Source: Siderastrea siderea (taxonomy: Eukaryota > Cnidaria > Anthozoa > Scleractinia > Rhizangiidae). From it: a stretch of DNA of 64,000 bases. This document shows, in pieces, positions 1-45,030 of this stretch (positions are counted from its first letter, which is position 1; each line of letters begins with the position of its first letter). The stretch spans positions 34,675,186 to 34,739,185 of the forward strand of contig OZ034968.1 in assembly GCA_964030785.1 (NCBI GenBank), given 5' to 3'. Under the pieces are notes generated by a model. The model made no database searches and had not been told where the DNA came from. It saw nothing but the letters and a program-made list of their open reading frames with translations. Both the position numbers and the translations under genes were made by a program.

Positions 1-378
1 GGGGTTGTCCATTACCGTTGCTATGGTGACAGCTGTTGCTAGGAAACCAGTGAGAAAATAAACTTTGATCATTTGTTGAAAAGGTAGTGTAGTATCAAGG
101 AAATCGAAGTTTATCTTCTATGCGAAATTTTGACTTCAAAAGATACACTTCAAGGCCAAAAAAACTGTTGCGAGCCTCCTTAAGCTTAATTTTTAATAGT
201 AATTATGATAATTAAAATAATTCTGTTGCGTTATTCTCAAAAAAAGGCCAATGTCACGCTTCACAGTACATGAGCCTTAAGAAACAAATAGAAGCATTAG
301 AATAAGCGATCTGATGAAACTGAAAGCTGACGAAATAGCCCGTGTATCAAACTGTCATCTATGAGTTAGTATGCCTGC
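1..378. other. 3' flank of the vWA gene, no gene seen
   Basis: AT-rich sequence downstream of the minus-strand vWA gene stop codon. I see no open frame of note and no repeat. It probably holds the 3' untranslated region of that gene, but no clear polyadenylation signal could be picked out. Confidence 0.4.
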
Positions 379-2029
379 TCACTGTCGCGGGGCCTTACAT
401 TGAAGCGGATTATTACTTTGAGGAATAAGATTCACAACATCCACAAAAGATTTGAAATCATTTACGCGGAACAAATGATCTTGGTAAGGAACGCTACATA
501 TATCTCTCATCTCTTGAATTCCTGCGGTACTGTAACTTCCAACTGCAAGAACAAACACTTCCACGCCTGCGGCCTTCAGTAAATCGGCTTGCGGTATTGT
601 CTGGCTATTGTTGACATTCGACTGACCATCAGTCATCACAAGCGCAGAGCGATGGTTCCCTGGAGATATACCTGAATTTGGATCTTCAAACAGCTGTGTT
701 CTGGCCAATCGCAACGCTGCCTGCGTGTTGGTTGCGCCTCCGGTGTATGGTACGTTCATCAGCTTAAGCCTAGCTTGGCATCCCAGCACGAAAGAGAACA
801 GGACCTTTGCACTGTTGGAAAATGTGATAGCAGCATAATCTGATCTATCGCCTTTTCTGTCAATCATCATGCGCAATGCTTTTACACCCTCTTGAAAGCT
901 TTTGTTGCCTATTGAACCGGACTCATCTATAATGTATGCCACATTGTACACATCTACAACTGTGGTGGGGTTAATCGTAGGGTTGACAACATATATTCCT
1001 CCTGGCCGGTGAAAGAAATACTTCGCAATTTTGTTTGCGGTTTCAACTTTTGGGGGGATTGTCTTTAAAACTGGAAAAAAATGAATGCATAAGTAATTAG
1101 AGAAATGAATGAATAAACCAAATGAAAAAAAAAATGAGTGGGTGATTGAATGAGCGAATGAATGAATCAATAAATGGATAAATGAGAGTAAACTGTACTT
1201 CCCAACCTTCACCACAGGCTTACCACTACACGTTTGAGTGGTGGACTGTGCCAATGGTCAAATTAGCCTTTCTATACGATGATGACGGGAGCTTTTCGTT
1301 ATTTGATTGTTAATATTCAGATGAAAGCTCTGGAGCAGTACTTTCCCGAGGTGCAGTTTATAATGGGTCTATTGCACTGTGCAAGGTGTTTCTAAGCTTT
1401 GAGTCTGTAAATGAGATCAACAAAAACAGGCCTGTTTCTCGAAAGTCCGGTAACTTTTCGGGCCCGAAGCTATATTCTAAAATCAAAATCTATAAAGCGT
1501 TGTCATAGTTTTAGCCTGCTTGTCAGCCCAACTTGTTTTATCAATTCGAATTTCATTGCACAGCTTTCAAAGCCAGCAAATTTGAGTCTTTAATGCAAAC
1601 ATCGCGCACATAAAATAGCTTTTCCTGAAATGTTTTCGGGACTTTGGAGAAACGGGCTCCAGGATCGGCATTGGCGGGGGTGGGGGAGGGGAAAGGGAGT
1701 AGTGCTATTAGCCGATATACTTAACATTTCTCTCAAAATTAGGAAGAACGTATATGTAGTGAAATATATATACCAGTAAATTTTACAGTTCTTTAGATTT
1801 ACAGAAAAGATATATTAATTTCCATTTTTTGTGCAAACCTAATACCACCTACCCAGTTTTAAAATCCCCTGTATACCCGCTGATACCCAAAACCCCTGGT
1901 CGACTCCTATGAAAATAAATCAAGTTTACCATCATAAGTTGGCTTGATTGTTTTTCCAACCAAAACTTTTGCCAGGGAAATTTGAACAACCAGTCCACAG
2001 AGAACTGCTACAAAGGCAAGTCGGTCCAT
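379..2029 (-). CDS. Small secreted von Willebrand factor A-domain protein (2 exons)
   Basis: Exon 1 is 2029..1930 and exon 2 is 1070..379; the 792-nt CDS gives 263 residues. Exon 1 encodes a signal peptide (MDRLAFVAVLCGLVVQISLA) and ends with a GTAAAC donor after one base of a codon. Exon 2 follows a pyrimidine-rich TTTTTTTCCAG acceptor and restores the frame. The single vWA domain (about 75-255) carries a complete metal-ion-dependent adhesion site: DESGS at 82-86, the Thr of GGATNT near 147, and TDG at 180-182. It is therefore probably competent for cation-dependent ligand binding outside the cell. No other domain or transmembrane segment follows; the protein ends CKAPRQ. Similar short vWA proteins in animals are matrilin- or collagen-VI-like matrix proteins; the exact family member is not clear. 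The open frame continues through the intron to 1254 without a stop, but that part is low-complexity His/Ser/Phe and not coding. Confidence 0.85.
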
Positions 2030-2116
2030 CTGATGATGTTGTCTTGGTGGTACAATGAAGGGCTTCTTTTCTCTTATTTTGGATCATTACTTCTTGGGCT
2101 CGCTGATTTATTCGCG

Positions 2117-2124
2117 CTTTTATA
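2117..2124 (-). promoter_or_regulatory. TATA box of the vWA gene
   Basis: On the minus strand this reads TATAAAAG within GCTATAAAAGCGCG, about 90 bases upstream of the vWA gene ATG. The match to the TATA consensus and the distance fit a core promoter with a short 5' leader. No transcript data support it. Confidence 0.5.
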
Positions 2125-5100
2125 GCAAAACTCTCCCGGATGTCAAGCCAGTAAAGTCACTATAAGTAACACGAAATAACTGAACTTTAGGCCTTAGTGG
2201 TGACGTACAATACTAAATCTCTTTTACCACTCATGAAACGGAAGAAACAAGCGGATCGTTTGAGACAAGACGCCTAAATCATCAGATTACTTTGAGACGG
2301 TTCGAGACAAGACACGACAAAACCAAATGATAACCCTTATTGAATATGACAAAGCCAAAATACTAGTGGAAAAAGTGAGACAAATTTAATTTCTGCTAAA
2401 ATAGCATAAACAAATTCTCTTTATTGCTACTTTCTCGTGCGTACACTCGCGAAGTTTTAAGTGCCTCTTATCTCGGTTCCGTTTAATTGGAGTGGAAGCA
2501 TCTTGTAGCTTATGAAACGCAAACGTAACGGAACCTTGTTATCTAGAATTGATTAGTCACGTTTGTACATAGAGCAATGTTCATTCTCTCAGCCACGTTC
2601 AGTTGGGAGGATCTTGAGTTAACCCTCAGTAAGCCCTAGCAGTGACGACAATGAAATTTCTCTTTACATCATCGCTACTTATTCAAACATTTAAATGATG
2701 AGAATTAGGGAAGTTATCACCAACGATGAGATCTCCTGATATTTAGACCAATTCTCCCAACCATTTCCACAAGAAATGAATTGAGAACAGTAAGGAGAAT
2801 ATGCATTTTCATTTCAGGGCTTAAAGGTTAAGCTAAGTGAGAGACAACAATAAACATTGTGACGCGAAGCATTCTTTCCAAAAAAAATGCTAAGCGTTTT
2901 TGGCGTTATGGTTACCATTTTAGCGACAATTTACAAGAAATTTTCATGCAAATTCCCTAAATTAAGAAATTGGTAAATGAAAACGTTTTTCCAAAAGTCG
3001 CACTAGGAAAAATTTTAAAAAAAGGACGAAATCACAACGTTAAGGGCTTTATCCTGAGGGGTATTTAAAAACAGTTTGGTTGCTGACACTAGAACCCTTA
3101 AGTATCTTAATATACCGTATAAAAATATTTAAAAAATTCATGTCAAAGTTTTTCGCAAAGATTGTGCGAATCGTTTGTCCTTCCTCTTATGTCCTACTGA
3201 TATTGTATTTAGCCTCGTCATTATTATCGAGACAAGTGTCACGTAAGTCTCAGACAAGGCTCATGGTTAACTTCGTACGTGCGAGGCCAGTCGGGTCTGA
3301 AGTGGCATCTTGAGGCCAGCCCGCTAAGCTATCACGCCAAGCTAATGAACTTGAACTTTGTTGGAGTTACCACAGGGACTTCGTAAGCGTTTCAGCGCAT
3401 TAAAAACAAACTAAAAACAAAACAAAGCAAAAAATATCGTACTGTGACGTTTTGGCAAGACATTTCTGCTGTTCAAATTGTAAGCGTAATGGCCCAACAT
3501 ATGATGTACCGTTTTACCTCGAATATATAAAGTGCCCGGACGCTAGTTTAAAATTTCGGCCAAACTTGGTGGACGCTTGTTCGGGAGGAAATATGGTAAT
3601 TACAAACCACTTAAGAGCTGGCGAAATGTGCCTCTGATATGTAATTTCCCTAGCAACAAAAACAGTGGAAAAGTCCTGACTTGTTAGGAAATTTGGAAGA
3701 ACGAGGCTGCAGATGCCAGCAAATAGAAGACTACGAGTAGTCGATATCTTTCTTCAAGGTTAGTACTGAGAGAATGAAGAATCCAGAATGGTACGATGCT
3801 AGCGCCATTTCCGATTCCATCGCACTCCCTTTACTATCCTAAGAAAACTAACGTCTTTTCGCTCCGATTTCCCAGTCTATGCGGCAAATAGCTTTACTGT
3901 GAAGCTGTCTTTGTTGTCCCTAGGTACACTGCATGACATCGTCAGTAGCTTGTGAACGCAGTGGGTCAACAGAAGGATTGAAATCGGCTACACGGCTTTA
4001 CAGAAAGAAGCCAAACTTGGCCAGGATAAGAAATGCAGAGCACTAGTTTTGCCGACCTCGTTTTATTTTACTTATTAACGGCAGCACCTGATCTTTTCCC
4101 TCCCACGACAAGTGCCCTCTCTTACAAGAATTTATCTACAGTTGGAGCGTTTAGACTAGCGAGTCCAAAAAATCACAAACTAATGACACGGCCAAAGGGA
4201 TTCCACATTTTCATTCAATACCGTTCAACAATTTTAGATACCGCAATATAAACGTGTTTGGGCACCCTACTGAATGATGTTAAACGGATTCTGAAGGATA
4301 TTGAAACATTTCAAAGGGGCTGTTACCCTTTTAGTATGATACATTGCCTAGATATGTCCACTAGCTGTGGCTTATTTTACAGCTCCAGGTGCACTTATTA
4401 ACGTACCACTAGACTCTAGGAATTCTGTCAAGTGGAGGAGGTAACAATTTTATTCCTCTAATAAGTAAATGTCTGCAAGACCAATTTGACCTCAACAAAG
4501 CATGAAATTCTACCAATATTGACCAAGTAATGGAAAATAGTACCATATGGCAGCATGTAACAAGCCACCCAAGATATGTTTAACTCATACATTTATTCTT
4601 TGCATTTATCGACAACACAAGAACCAAACTTTCATGAATAACATACGTGGTGTAATTATTCTTTTTGTGCCTCAAAGGAGCCGATTATTTAAGAATGATA
4701 AGTAATTTAGAAACTGAGCAAAAGAAAATATCGCAACAGTGAAGTATGTTTACGATTTTTTCATTGGTTTTGAAGAGGGATGTGAGAACGATTTCGAGGT
4801 ATCAATAATTTCAGAATATCTGTATGTCTCAATAAAACACACCCATTCGCTAAATTAAATAATAGAAAAAGGGACAACCGCTACCTAATAATGACCTACA
4901 ACAACAACAACTTTTTGTTTGAGAGGACTCTTTTTTCCCCATGAAGTAAAAAGCCATTTTTCCACTTTCGTCTGGCAGGTCTCATTTAAGGTTCGTATGT
5001 GATTTAGCAGCCATTTAAGCAGAAATTCCGAATCCCGTAAACTGCTGGTGTTTTCCCTTGGGATATTAGGGCAAATTCACGCCAATTTTGCAATCGATTG

Positions 5101-6800
5101 CAAGTTTAGAATGTTATACACACAACTTGCTTTGCTTACGATTTTTTCATTGGTTTTGAAGAGGAATGTGAAAACGATTTCGAGGTATCAGTAATTTCAG
5201 AATATCCGTATGTCTCAGACCAAAGACAATCAAATCGTCGTGAAATTGCAGCGAACATCTCCTGCAGCTTGACAAGGGATCTGAACTCAATGCCCCCCTT
5301 CCCCCCCAGTCATCAAAAAACAACTTTGTAAACAGCCCTTGAACTTGATCTAGGTTGAACGTAAAAGAAAAGGCAGTAGAACGTGCTTTAAAGTTGCTAT
5401 CCTGGTTGGGCAGGCAAGAAAAAATAAGCTATGGCTACTAAGCTTCACCAAGAGATTACGATGTGTGATTAATTCATAATTTCTTGGCATCAGGCATATC
5501 TTATTTGTAAAACAGTGACGCACATAGATTATATATTTTTCTTGGATATCTTCTAGCTTTTACAGTTTGTTCGCCTTTTGTATGTTATACGAGAGCTTTC
5601 TAATATCCACACCTCCACACGATCGCGTATAACTTTATACAGCACAACTGATCCAACTTGGAAGCCGTACTCGCTGGTTTAGTACATAGGTAACTTAAAT
5701 TAAATAGTTCCCTTTAAGTTTACAGTTTTGACAAAGAAAGCCTAGAAACAAAACTTGAGAATAAGAAGAAATCTCCATACTTAGCAATTTTGATTACGTT
5801 TGTTTTTTCAACCAGATTGGTTTCTATATAGCTTAAAGCTTCTGCCGTATAAGTGAGTGACACGAATGACATTTCTAATTACTAAGTGCAGTAGTCCAGG
5901 AATTCTTTTGAACAATGCCGTCTCCGCAGATTCTGCTCCCTTTGAATATCGTGATTGAAATAATTGCAACGAATATTTTCTGAACAATACACCTGCTATG
6001 TACACATTTGGATAAATAAATAAATAACTTAATACATTTTTTGCAATTCTGAAATACCGTATAGAAAATTTTTTTGCAGATTTTATTGAAAAATTCAACA
6101 CAAGAAATTCTGCAAAAATCTCATTTCATATGGTACGTTAATATAACCAACAACTAAATTCTTTGAATTTAGTCCATATTTTTTTACTTGAAAACCAAGT
6201 TTCCAAGAAGATAGTTTTCTTGTCTCTCTTAGCTTTGTACAAAATTCTCCCTGGCAGTGAAATGTCACAATAACAGGGAACTGAACCGAAGAAAACATTG
6301 ATGTGCCGGACAGGCGCCAAAACAGGCGTTTTTTTTCCGTCCGTGGCGAGAAGCACAATTACGCCGATAAATGCAACACAGGAATACCCGTTGCGGGTGA
6401 AGCAACGAAAAGGTTGACGTCATAGTCGGCTACCGGAAGTCCGTTTCGCACGTTTGACGTTATCAGGTTAGGCCACAGGCGTCAAGACCAGCGATTTCCT
6501 ATCCGTGACTGGAAGCACAGGCAGCAGAGCACTTCCGGATGCGAATGAAGGGTTCAGGACGTCAACCTTGTCGTTGCTAAGCCCGTCAAGCTCCAGCGTC
6601 ATTTACAAATTCTCCTTACCGTTCTTCATACAATTCTTTGATTACTAGTTAGGAAAACTTGTTTTAGCATCAAGACATTTCATATTCAGTAACATTTTCT
6701 TTAGTTCTCATGATATGTATGTTATTATGCAGAAAATTTTGGGCCTTAAAGGGTAAGAACCCTGAAGCCTTTGCTGCAGCATTTTGGCTTGATGCGGACA
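2125..6800. other. Intergenic spacer without a recognisable gene
   Basis: This lies between the 5' end of the vWA gene and the stop codon of the kinase gene. All open frames are short and show no domain, signal peptide or matching splice sites. It contains one direct repeat pair (4751-5217) and a locally GC-richer patch near 6290-6600 with CpG-containing words. The kinase 3' untranslated region must occupy the high-coordinate end. Confidence 0.5.
4751..5217 (+). repeat. Pair of 80-bp direct repeats
   Basis: About 81 bases starting TTACGATTTTTTCATTGG at 4751-4831 recur at 5136-5217 with only a few changes, ending in TATGTCTCA in both copies. The copies lie in the same orientation about 385 bp apart. 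They could be remnants of a dispersed repeat or a local duplication; nothing identifies the family. Confidence 0.75.
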
Positions 6801-27284
<20,484 letters not shown>

Positions 27285-28080
27285 TCTTGATCAATCAATT
27301 CATCTCCTTGTCCAACCTGTGTACTCAGTCGGCCAATAAGTCGGTTCGTTTGAGTCCACTTTCCGTCTTCATTTTGTAGCCTTTTCCCTCCCCTGCTCCA
27401 ATGAATTCCTTGCCTTTGTCATGTAAATGCCAAATTAACGTAATTGAACTGTTGCACAGGAAATCAACCAAGCGCTTGTGTAAACTGCCACTCAAAACAA
27501 CTTCAGCCAATATTTCATTGAGTTCGTTAACAATTGTCATCGAATTGTCTTTCTAAGTCAAAGTAATCATGCAATCATTGAAAACGGGCAGAATGTCAAA
27601 CAAACACTCCAGTCTCAAACTATTGGAAAAAAACTTAGTTACTTATAAAAGGGCTTTTGATCCTCATCGCAGATAACGCATGAGGCGTCTAAGAGCATTA
27701 CAACTGCCCCTCGACAGGATGCTTATCCATTGCAGGGTTACCCCGCAGCATTTAATTATGACTCCCTAACGGTTCGCTAGCACACATTATACAACCGTGG
27801 TAAAAAGATGTCTATTCTTCTACGTCACTTTTACGCGTCTTTACTAAGCGAACGTCCTCTTTTCTGTAGAGCTAGGAAGTAAAATCCAATGACTTTGCTG
27901 GACTTCTCAAGGAAAAAAACAAACAAAAAAAAAAACAAAAAAATGGGAAAAACCGCGCATGACGTGACGTAGATGTCATTGATGATTTGATGGCAGCAAG
28001 ATTTTTACCGGGAAATGCTGTTGGGACAGACCGAAGCTGTTTTCGCTGAAGAGCCTTTGTCAATGACCTTACCCAGCCCC

Positions 28081-28400
28081 AGAAGGAAAGAAGGAAGAAG
28101 AGAGGAAGGAAGAAAGAAAGCAGGGGAGAAGGGAGATAGGAAAGGAGGGAGGGAGTAAGGGAGGGAGGGCGGGAGGACGGAAGCAAGGCAGGAAGGAAGG
28201 AAGGAAGGAAGGAAGGAAGGAAGAGAGGGAGGGGGGAAGTAAGGAAGGAGGAAAGGAAGGAAGGAAAGAAGAGAGGGAGGGGGGAAGTAAGGAAGGAGGA
28301 AAGGAAGGAAGGAAAGAAGGAAGGAGGAAAGTAAGGAAGAGAGGGAGGGGGGAAGTAAGGAAGGAGGAAAGGAACGAAGGAAGCGAGGAAGGAGGAAAGC
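28081..28400 (+). repeat. GGAA/GGGA purine minisatellite
   Basis: About 320 bp of purine-only sequence on the plus strand made of GGAA, GGAAA and GAGGGAGG units. A longer unit (GAGAGGGAGGGGGGAAGTAA and neighbours) is repeated at least three times. Long pyrimidine-strand open frames (poly Ser/Leu/Pro/Phe) are artefacts. Confidence 0.95.
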
Positions 28401-29119
28401 CAGAACATTGCAGTTCAATCATTGACGCGTGCCATTTCCAAACGGACCATTCCGCGCAGTCAGTCGGATCGAACTCAGGGTGACTTATTAGAGCTTCTAA
28501 GAGTGGACGGCTTGATCAGGCTTTTGCGGCACCTTAAAGTCAGCTGAGCCCTTAGTAACACTTAATGAGACGTTTGGTCATGACGATAATTAAAATGAAC
28601 GAAAAAATTGAAGTGTTAATGCCCTAGGAACAAGGACGCTCTACTATATATAATAACAAATGATTCACGCCTTTAGTCACTTAACAGAGCACACTTCAGA
28701 AATATTTTATTATCATACTATACGAATTTTCTCCAACTTATTTACATCATCGTAGCAAGATCAAAGACTGACTAAGAAACATTCAAAGTATATTAGTATT
28801 TAGTTCATTTAGGCTAGATAAAATCGGGAGCTAATAACAGACAAAAAGTAAAATGCGAACGCGTGAGCAACAGTACGCATTATTTATGTCAAAGCAATTT
28901 TCACAATGAAAATGACGATTACATTGAAGAGAACAATAATCTTCTAGACATTCGGAAACCTTCTGAAGAAATAAAATCATACAATTGGTGACGTGATTTT
29001 AAAATGTTGTTACGAGGTACACCAGTGTACACGTACCTTGTGTTGCCTTACTGTTTCTCTTGAGGCTTCCTCGTTACTGTCTTCTATAGATATAATATAT
29101 GTGTATATTTCTGGAGATA

Positions 29120-30018
29120 CAAAACATGGACTGTGGCCCATGGACCATCTATGGACCTCCTCTTTGAATCACCCCGGCTTTATTTTTGAAGTAGAATTTA
29201 AGCCACTTTTGAAGTAAGAGACTGATCAAAGGCCAAAACAACTTGAGAAATACGAAATTTTTCAACCATGAAATACTGCCTCAAGGTTTATTTGTGGTGG
29301 GTATAACCTTACAGACTTGGATTACATTAAGTGTCGCACGTTTCGTACATTGGTTTTAAGCCCTCCTCTTTTTCATGAGTGTCTTTGTTCCATCTGTCCC
29401 CTTACACCTCTGATCTACTTAGCTGCACTACAATCCTGTCGATTTTTCGGTTGGGTCCACCAAGGGATGTCCTAGCGAATTCCAGGGACACCCCGCGGGG
29501 GGGGGGTTAAGGCATGTAGGAGCAATAAAAGCCATGTTTCTAGACACAAGTGGATGAGGAGCAGAAACATGTAGCGAAAAAAAGTCAAAATAAAAAGTCA
29601 AAATATGGACATGAACAGAACAAAGCAAAATCAAAATATGTACACACATAACGAAAGATAGTGGAATCATGTCCCAGGAAAGGGTAATAGCGAAACATTC
29701 CCGCCAATGTGGTTGTAATTTGAACTCGTTGAACAAGAATTTTGCAGGAATTTTGTTTCCACTCCGTTACACGTTCAATTCGTTGAACGAGAAAACGGGG
29801 CTTCGAAGTGGCAATGGTGTCGAAAAAATACTGAGACAAAATACGTCAATTGAACCATTTGACAACCTGCTTTTTACCCAATGGCTGCTTACCCTCTGTG
29901 AAATTCGGCTTCAAAAATAAGGGTGGTCCACAGAGGTGGCCCATGGACCGTGGGGTTCATGAGGCGGTCCATGGACGGGGTCCACACGGGTGGTCCATAG
30001 ACTGTAGTCCATGTTTTG
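29120..30018. mobile_element. TIR element with TA duplication
   Basis: Ends read CAAAACATGGACT inward on both sides, each flanked by TA (29118-29119, 30019-30020). Both subterminal regions carry repeated GGTCCATGGACC-like words. No transposase is visible in the 900-bp body. TA duplication suggests a Tc1/mariner-type origin, but the family is not established. Confidence 0.65.
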
Positions 30019-31736
30019 TATACAGTGTACGTCCTCTGTTTTACCTATGTATCTAGTTTTGTTTCAAATGAAGTGAATAAATTGAATTAAAATTTTCAAT
30101 TGGATTGAACTCAAATAATTTTGTTCGTTGAATTCACAAGTTCAGTCATGAAATCCTATAAACACGTTGGGTAACATCCCAAATAGGACCAAAAAAATCA
30201 ACGCTTTGATATCTTCACAGCAGACCACTGCTGGTTCAGAAGGGTCAGTTTTTCATTTCCTTGTGGTTAAATGTGTGTTCTTTCTCATCGTTCGTTTCAG
30301 TGTAGCGTCCACTCACCATACAGTTCAGAAAAGGACCAATCTGTACACAGACAAGCGAAAAAAGAAACTGGTAAAACCAAATGAATACGTTCGCTTACAG
30401 GACAGAACTAAGGAAAGAAATGAAAGCAAGTTATCAAGGGCCTCGACAAACTACTGATTCCAGGAGTATGAAGGAAATATTGCATGTTCGCCTTAGCTTG
30501 CCACGAGTCGGTCAGGTCCACACCTATGCATTTTAAATTCCTAATTTTTTTTTTTTACTCTCGAAAACGGATAAAACGGTTCACGCTAGGGGTTAAATAC
30601 AATTTTAAAATGATGCGATTTCGAACCAAGGTTCTTCTTGGACGTTTTCATTGGTTTGTACGGATGTCCAAATAGCCAGTGCAGCAACACATTTAAATAC
30701 TCGCGTTAGCTTCTAAAGAACAAAGGGTAGACAGAACATGTTAACTAAAACATTACCAGTTTCTTCGTAATCATGCATGCTACATGCATGCATATAATTC
30801 TGTCATGACATCGGCGTTTTTGAACACCTCCATTTTGCCTGTCCACACTAATACGAAGGCCCACAGTTTTCAGTCAAACGTCTTCACTTTGGATAGCGTT
30901 TTCGTGAATCTCCTTTTACAGAGAAGAAAGTGTTTCAGTGTGGATGCACAAAAACGTGTGCGTTGGAATCGAAAACCTATTAGTGTGGACAAGGCTTGAT
31001 CTTCCTGTAACAAAACGATTAAGTTGCGGGTCAGAAATTTTCTTCAGTTCTAATGCTCGAGACAGAAAAATGTCAAGCAAAACTGCATATAAAGAGCTCG
31101 ATCTATTCATTGCCGAAGAGCCAGGGAGAACTATTTGCAGGGAGTAATAATGTAAGTCTAGGGAAACGTTCCGTGGTAATTCAACGATGATTTGTGAGAC
31201 CTATGGAATGTTTTGAACGATTATATTTCAAACATGAAAAACAACATGTTCAAAATGTTCGAGCGATTTATTCAAAATCGAACAGTTTAATTTGTTTGAG
31301 ATTTCCCCATTTGGTGTGCTACACCGTGTAGATTATGGCGCATTTATTCGCTTGTCGCGGGTAGACCCAAAATCGAAAGATATTTACGAAAAACTGTTTT
31401 TCGCCATATTTGTTTACCGCTCCTATGGAAACGCTGATTAGCATAAAAAGAGCATTATCTAAAACTTTCATCCAAGCCTAACACCTGGTATGAAATTCAG
31501 ATTCGTTGAGCTAAAGTAAGATTTTGTATAAGCGCATTCAAAAACGGGAGTGTGACCCTAAAAAGCTACTTGGAGCGACCTTAAATAGTGAAAGACCATA
31601 CTTCCAAATGTGTAGATATCTATGCGAGTGGCCTTGATTGACAATAAGTTATTTCCCTCGAGGACTTCGGCAATTAGGCTAGTCTATCTATTCCGCAGTT
31701 AGGCTAGTCTATCTATATGTTAATGCTTATATCTAC

Positions 31737-44756
<13,020 letters not shown>

Positions 44757-45030
44757 TTTAGCCTTTTGAGCCAGCAATTTGTCAGCAGCAGCGTAAATCG
44801 CATGCGGAAGGAAACCAGGGCCCAGGACTTTTCGATGGTGATGTCATCCGAGATGAATCGTAGCGTCTTCTCGTAGCTTGTTTCGACACCGAAGTGTGAT
44901 CGAGTTTAAATCATTTTATGCTTGGTTTTCATCATTAAATATTTAAAGAACGCACCTTGGATACCTGATAGCCTTCTGAAAGAGCCTTCCGGCGGTAAGA
45001 AAACTGAAACAACGTGGAATTTCTTAAAGC
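44757..45030. promoter_or_regulatory. Bidirectional promoter interval, HIF1AN / Kunitz-TGN gene
   Basis: Only 274 bp separate the two start codons, which point away from each other. No TATA box is evident in either direction. Spacing under 1 kb head-to-head is a common animal arrangement with shared regulation, but co-regulation here is inferred from position only. Confidence 0.6.

Larger units (their letters stand above)
27285..31736. other. Spacer between PKG and HIF1AN
   Basis: It contains the PKG 5' flank and leader (up to about 27600), a fragment at 27695-27790 resembling the 14245 SINE body, the GGAA-rich minisatellite, a TIR element (29120-30018) and AT-rich unique sequence. The final HIF1AN coding exon should lie here but was not recognised. 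No other gene is supported. Confidence 0.5.

Noticed and set aside
3080..3313. 77-codon hydrophobic plus-strand frame
   Set aside because: Begins at a non-ATG codon, has no splice partners, signal motif or conservation clue; probably chance.
5808..6358. Overlapping minus frames of 72-97 codons downstream of the PKG stop
   Set aside because: No domain, low-quality composition, and they overlap each other in different frames; likely 3' untranslated or spacer sequence.
27872..28422. Three long overlapping minus-strand frames of 117-178 codons rich in Phe, Leu, Pro and Ser
   Set aside because: They are translations of the GGAA/GGGA minisatellite in all three frames, which lacks stops by composition; no domain or splice support.
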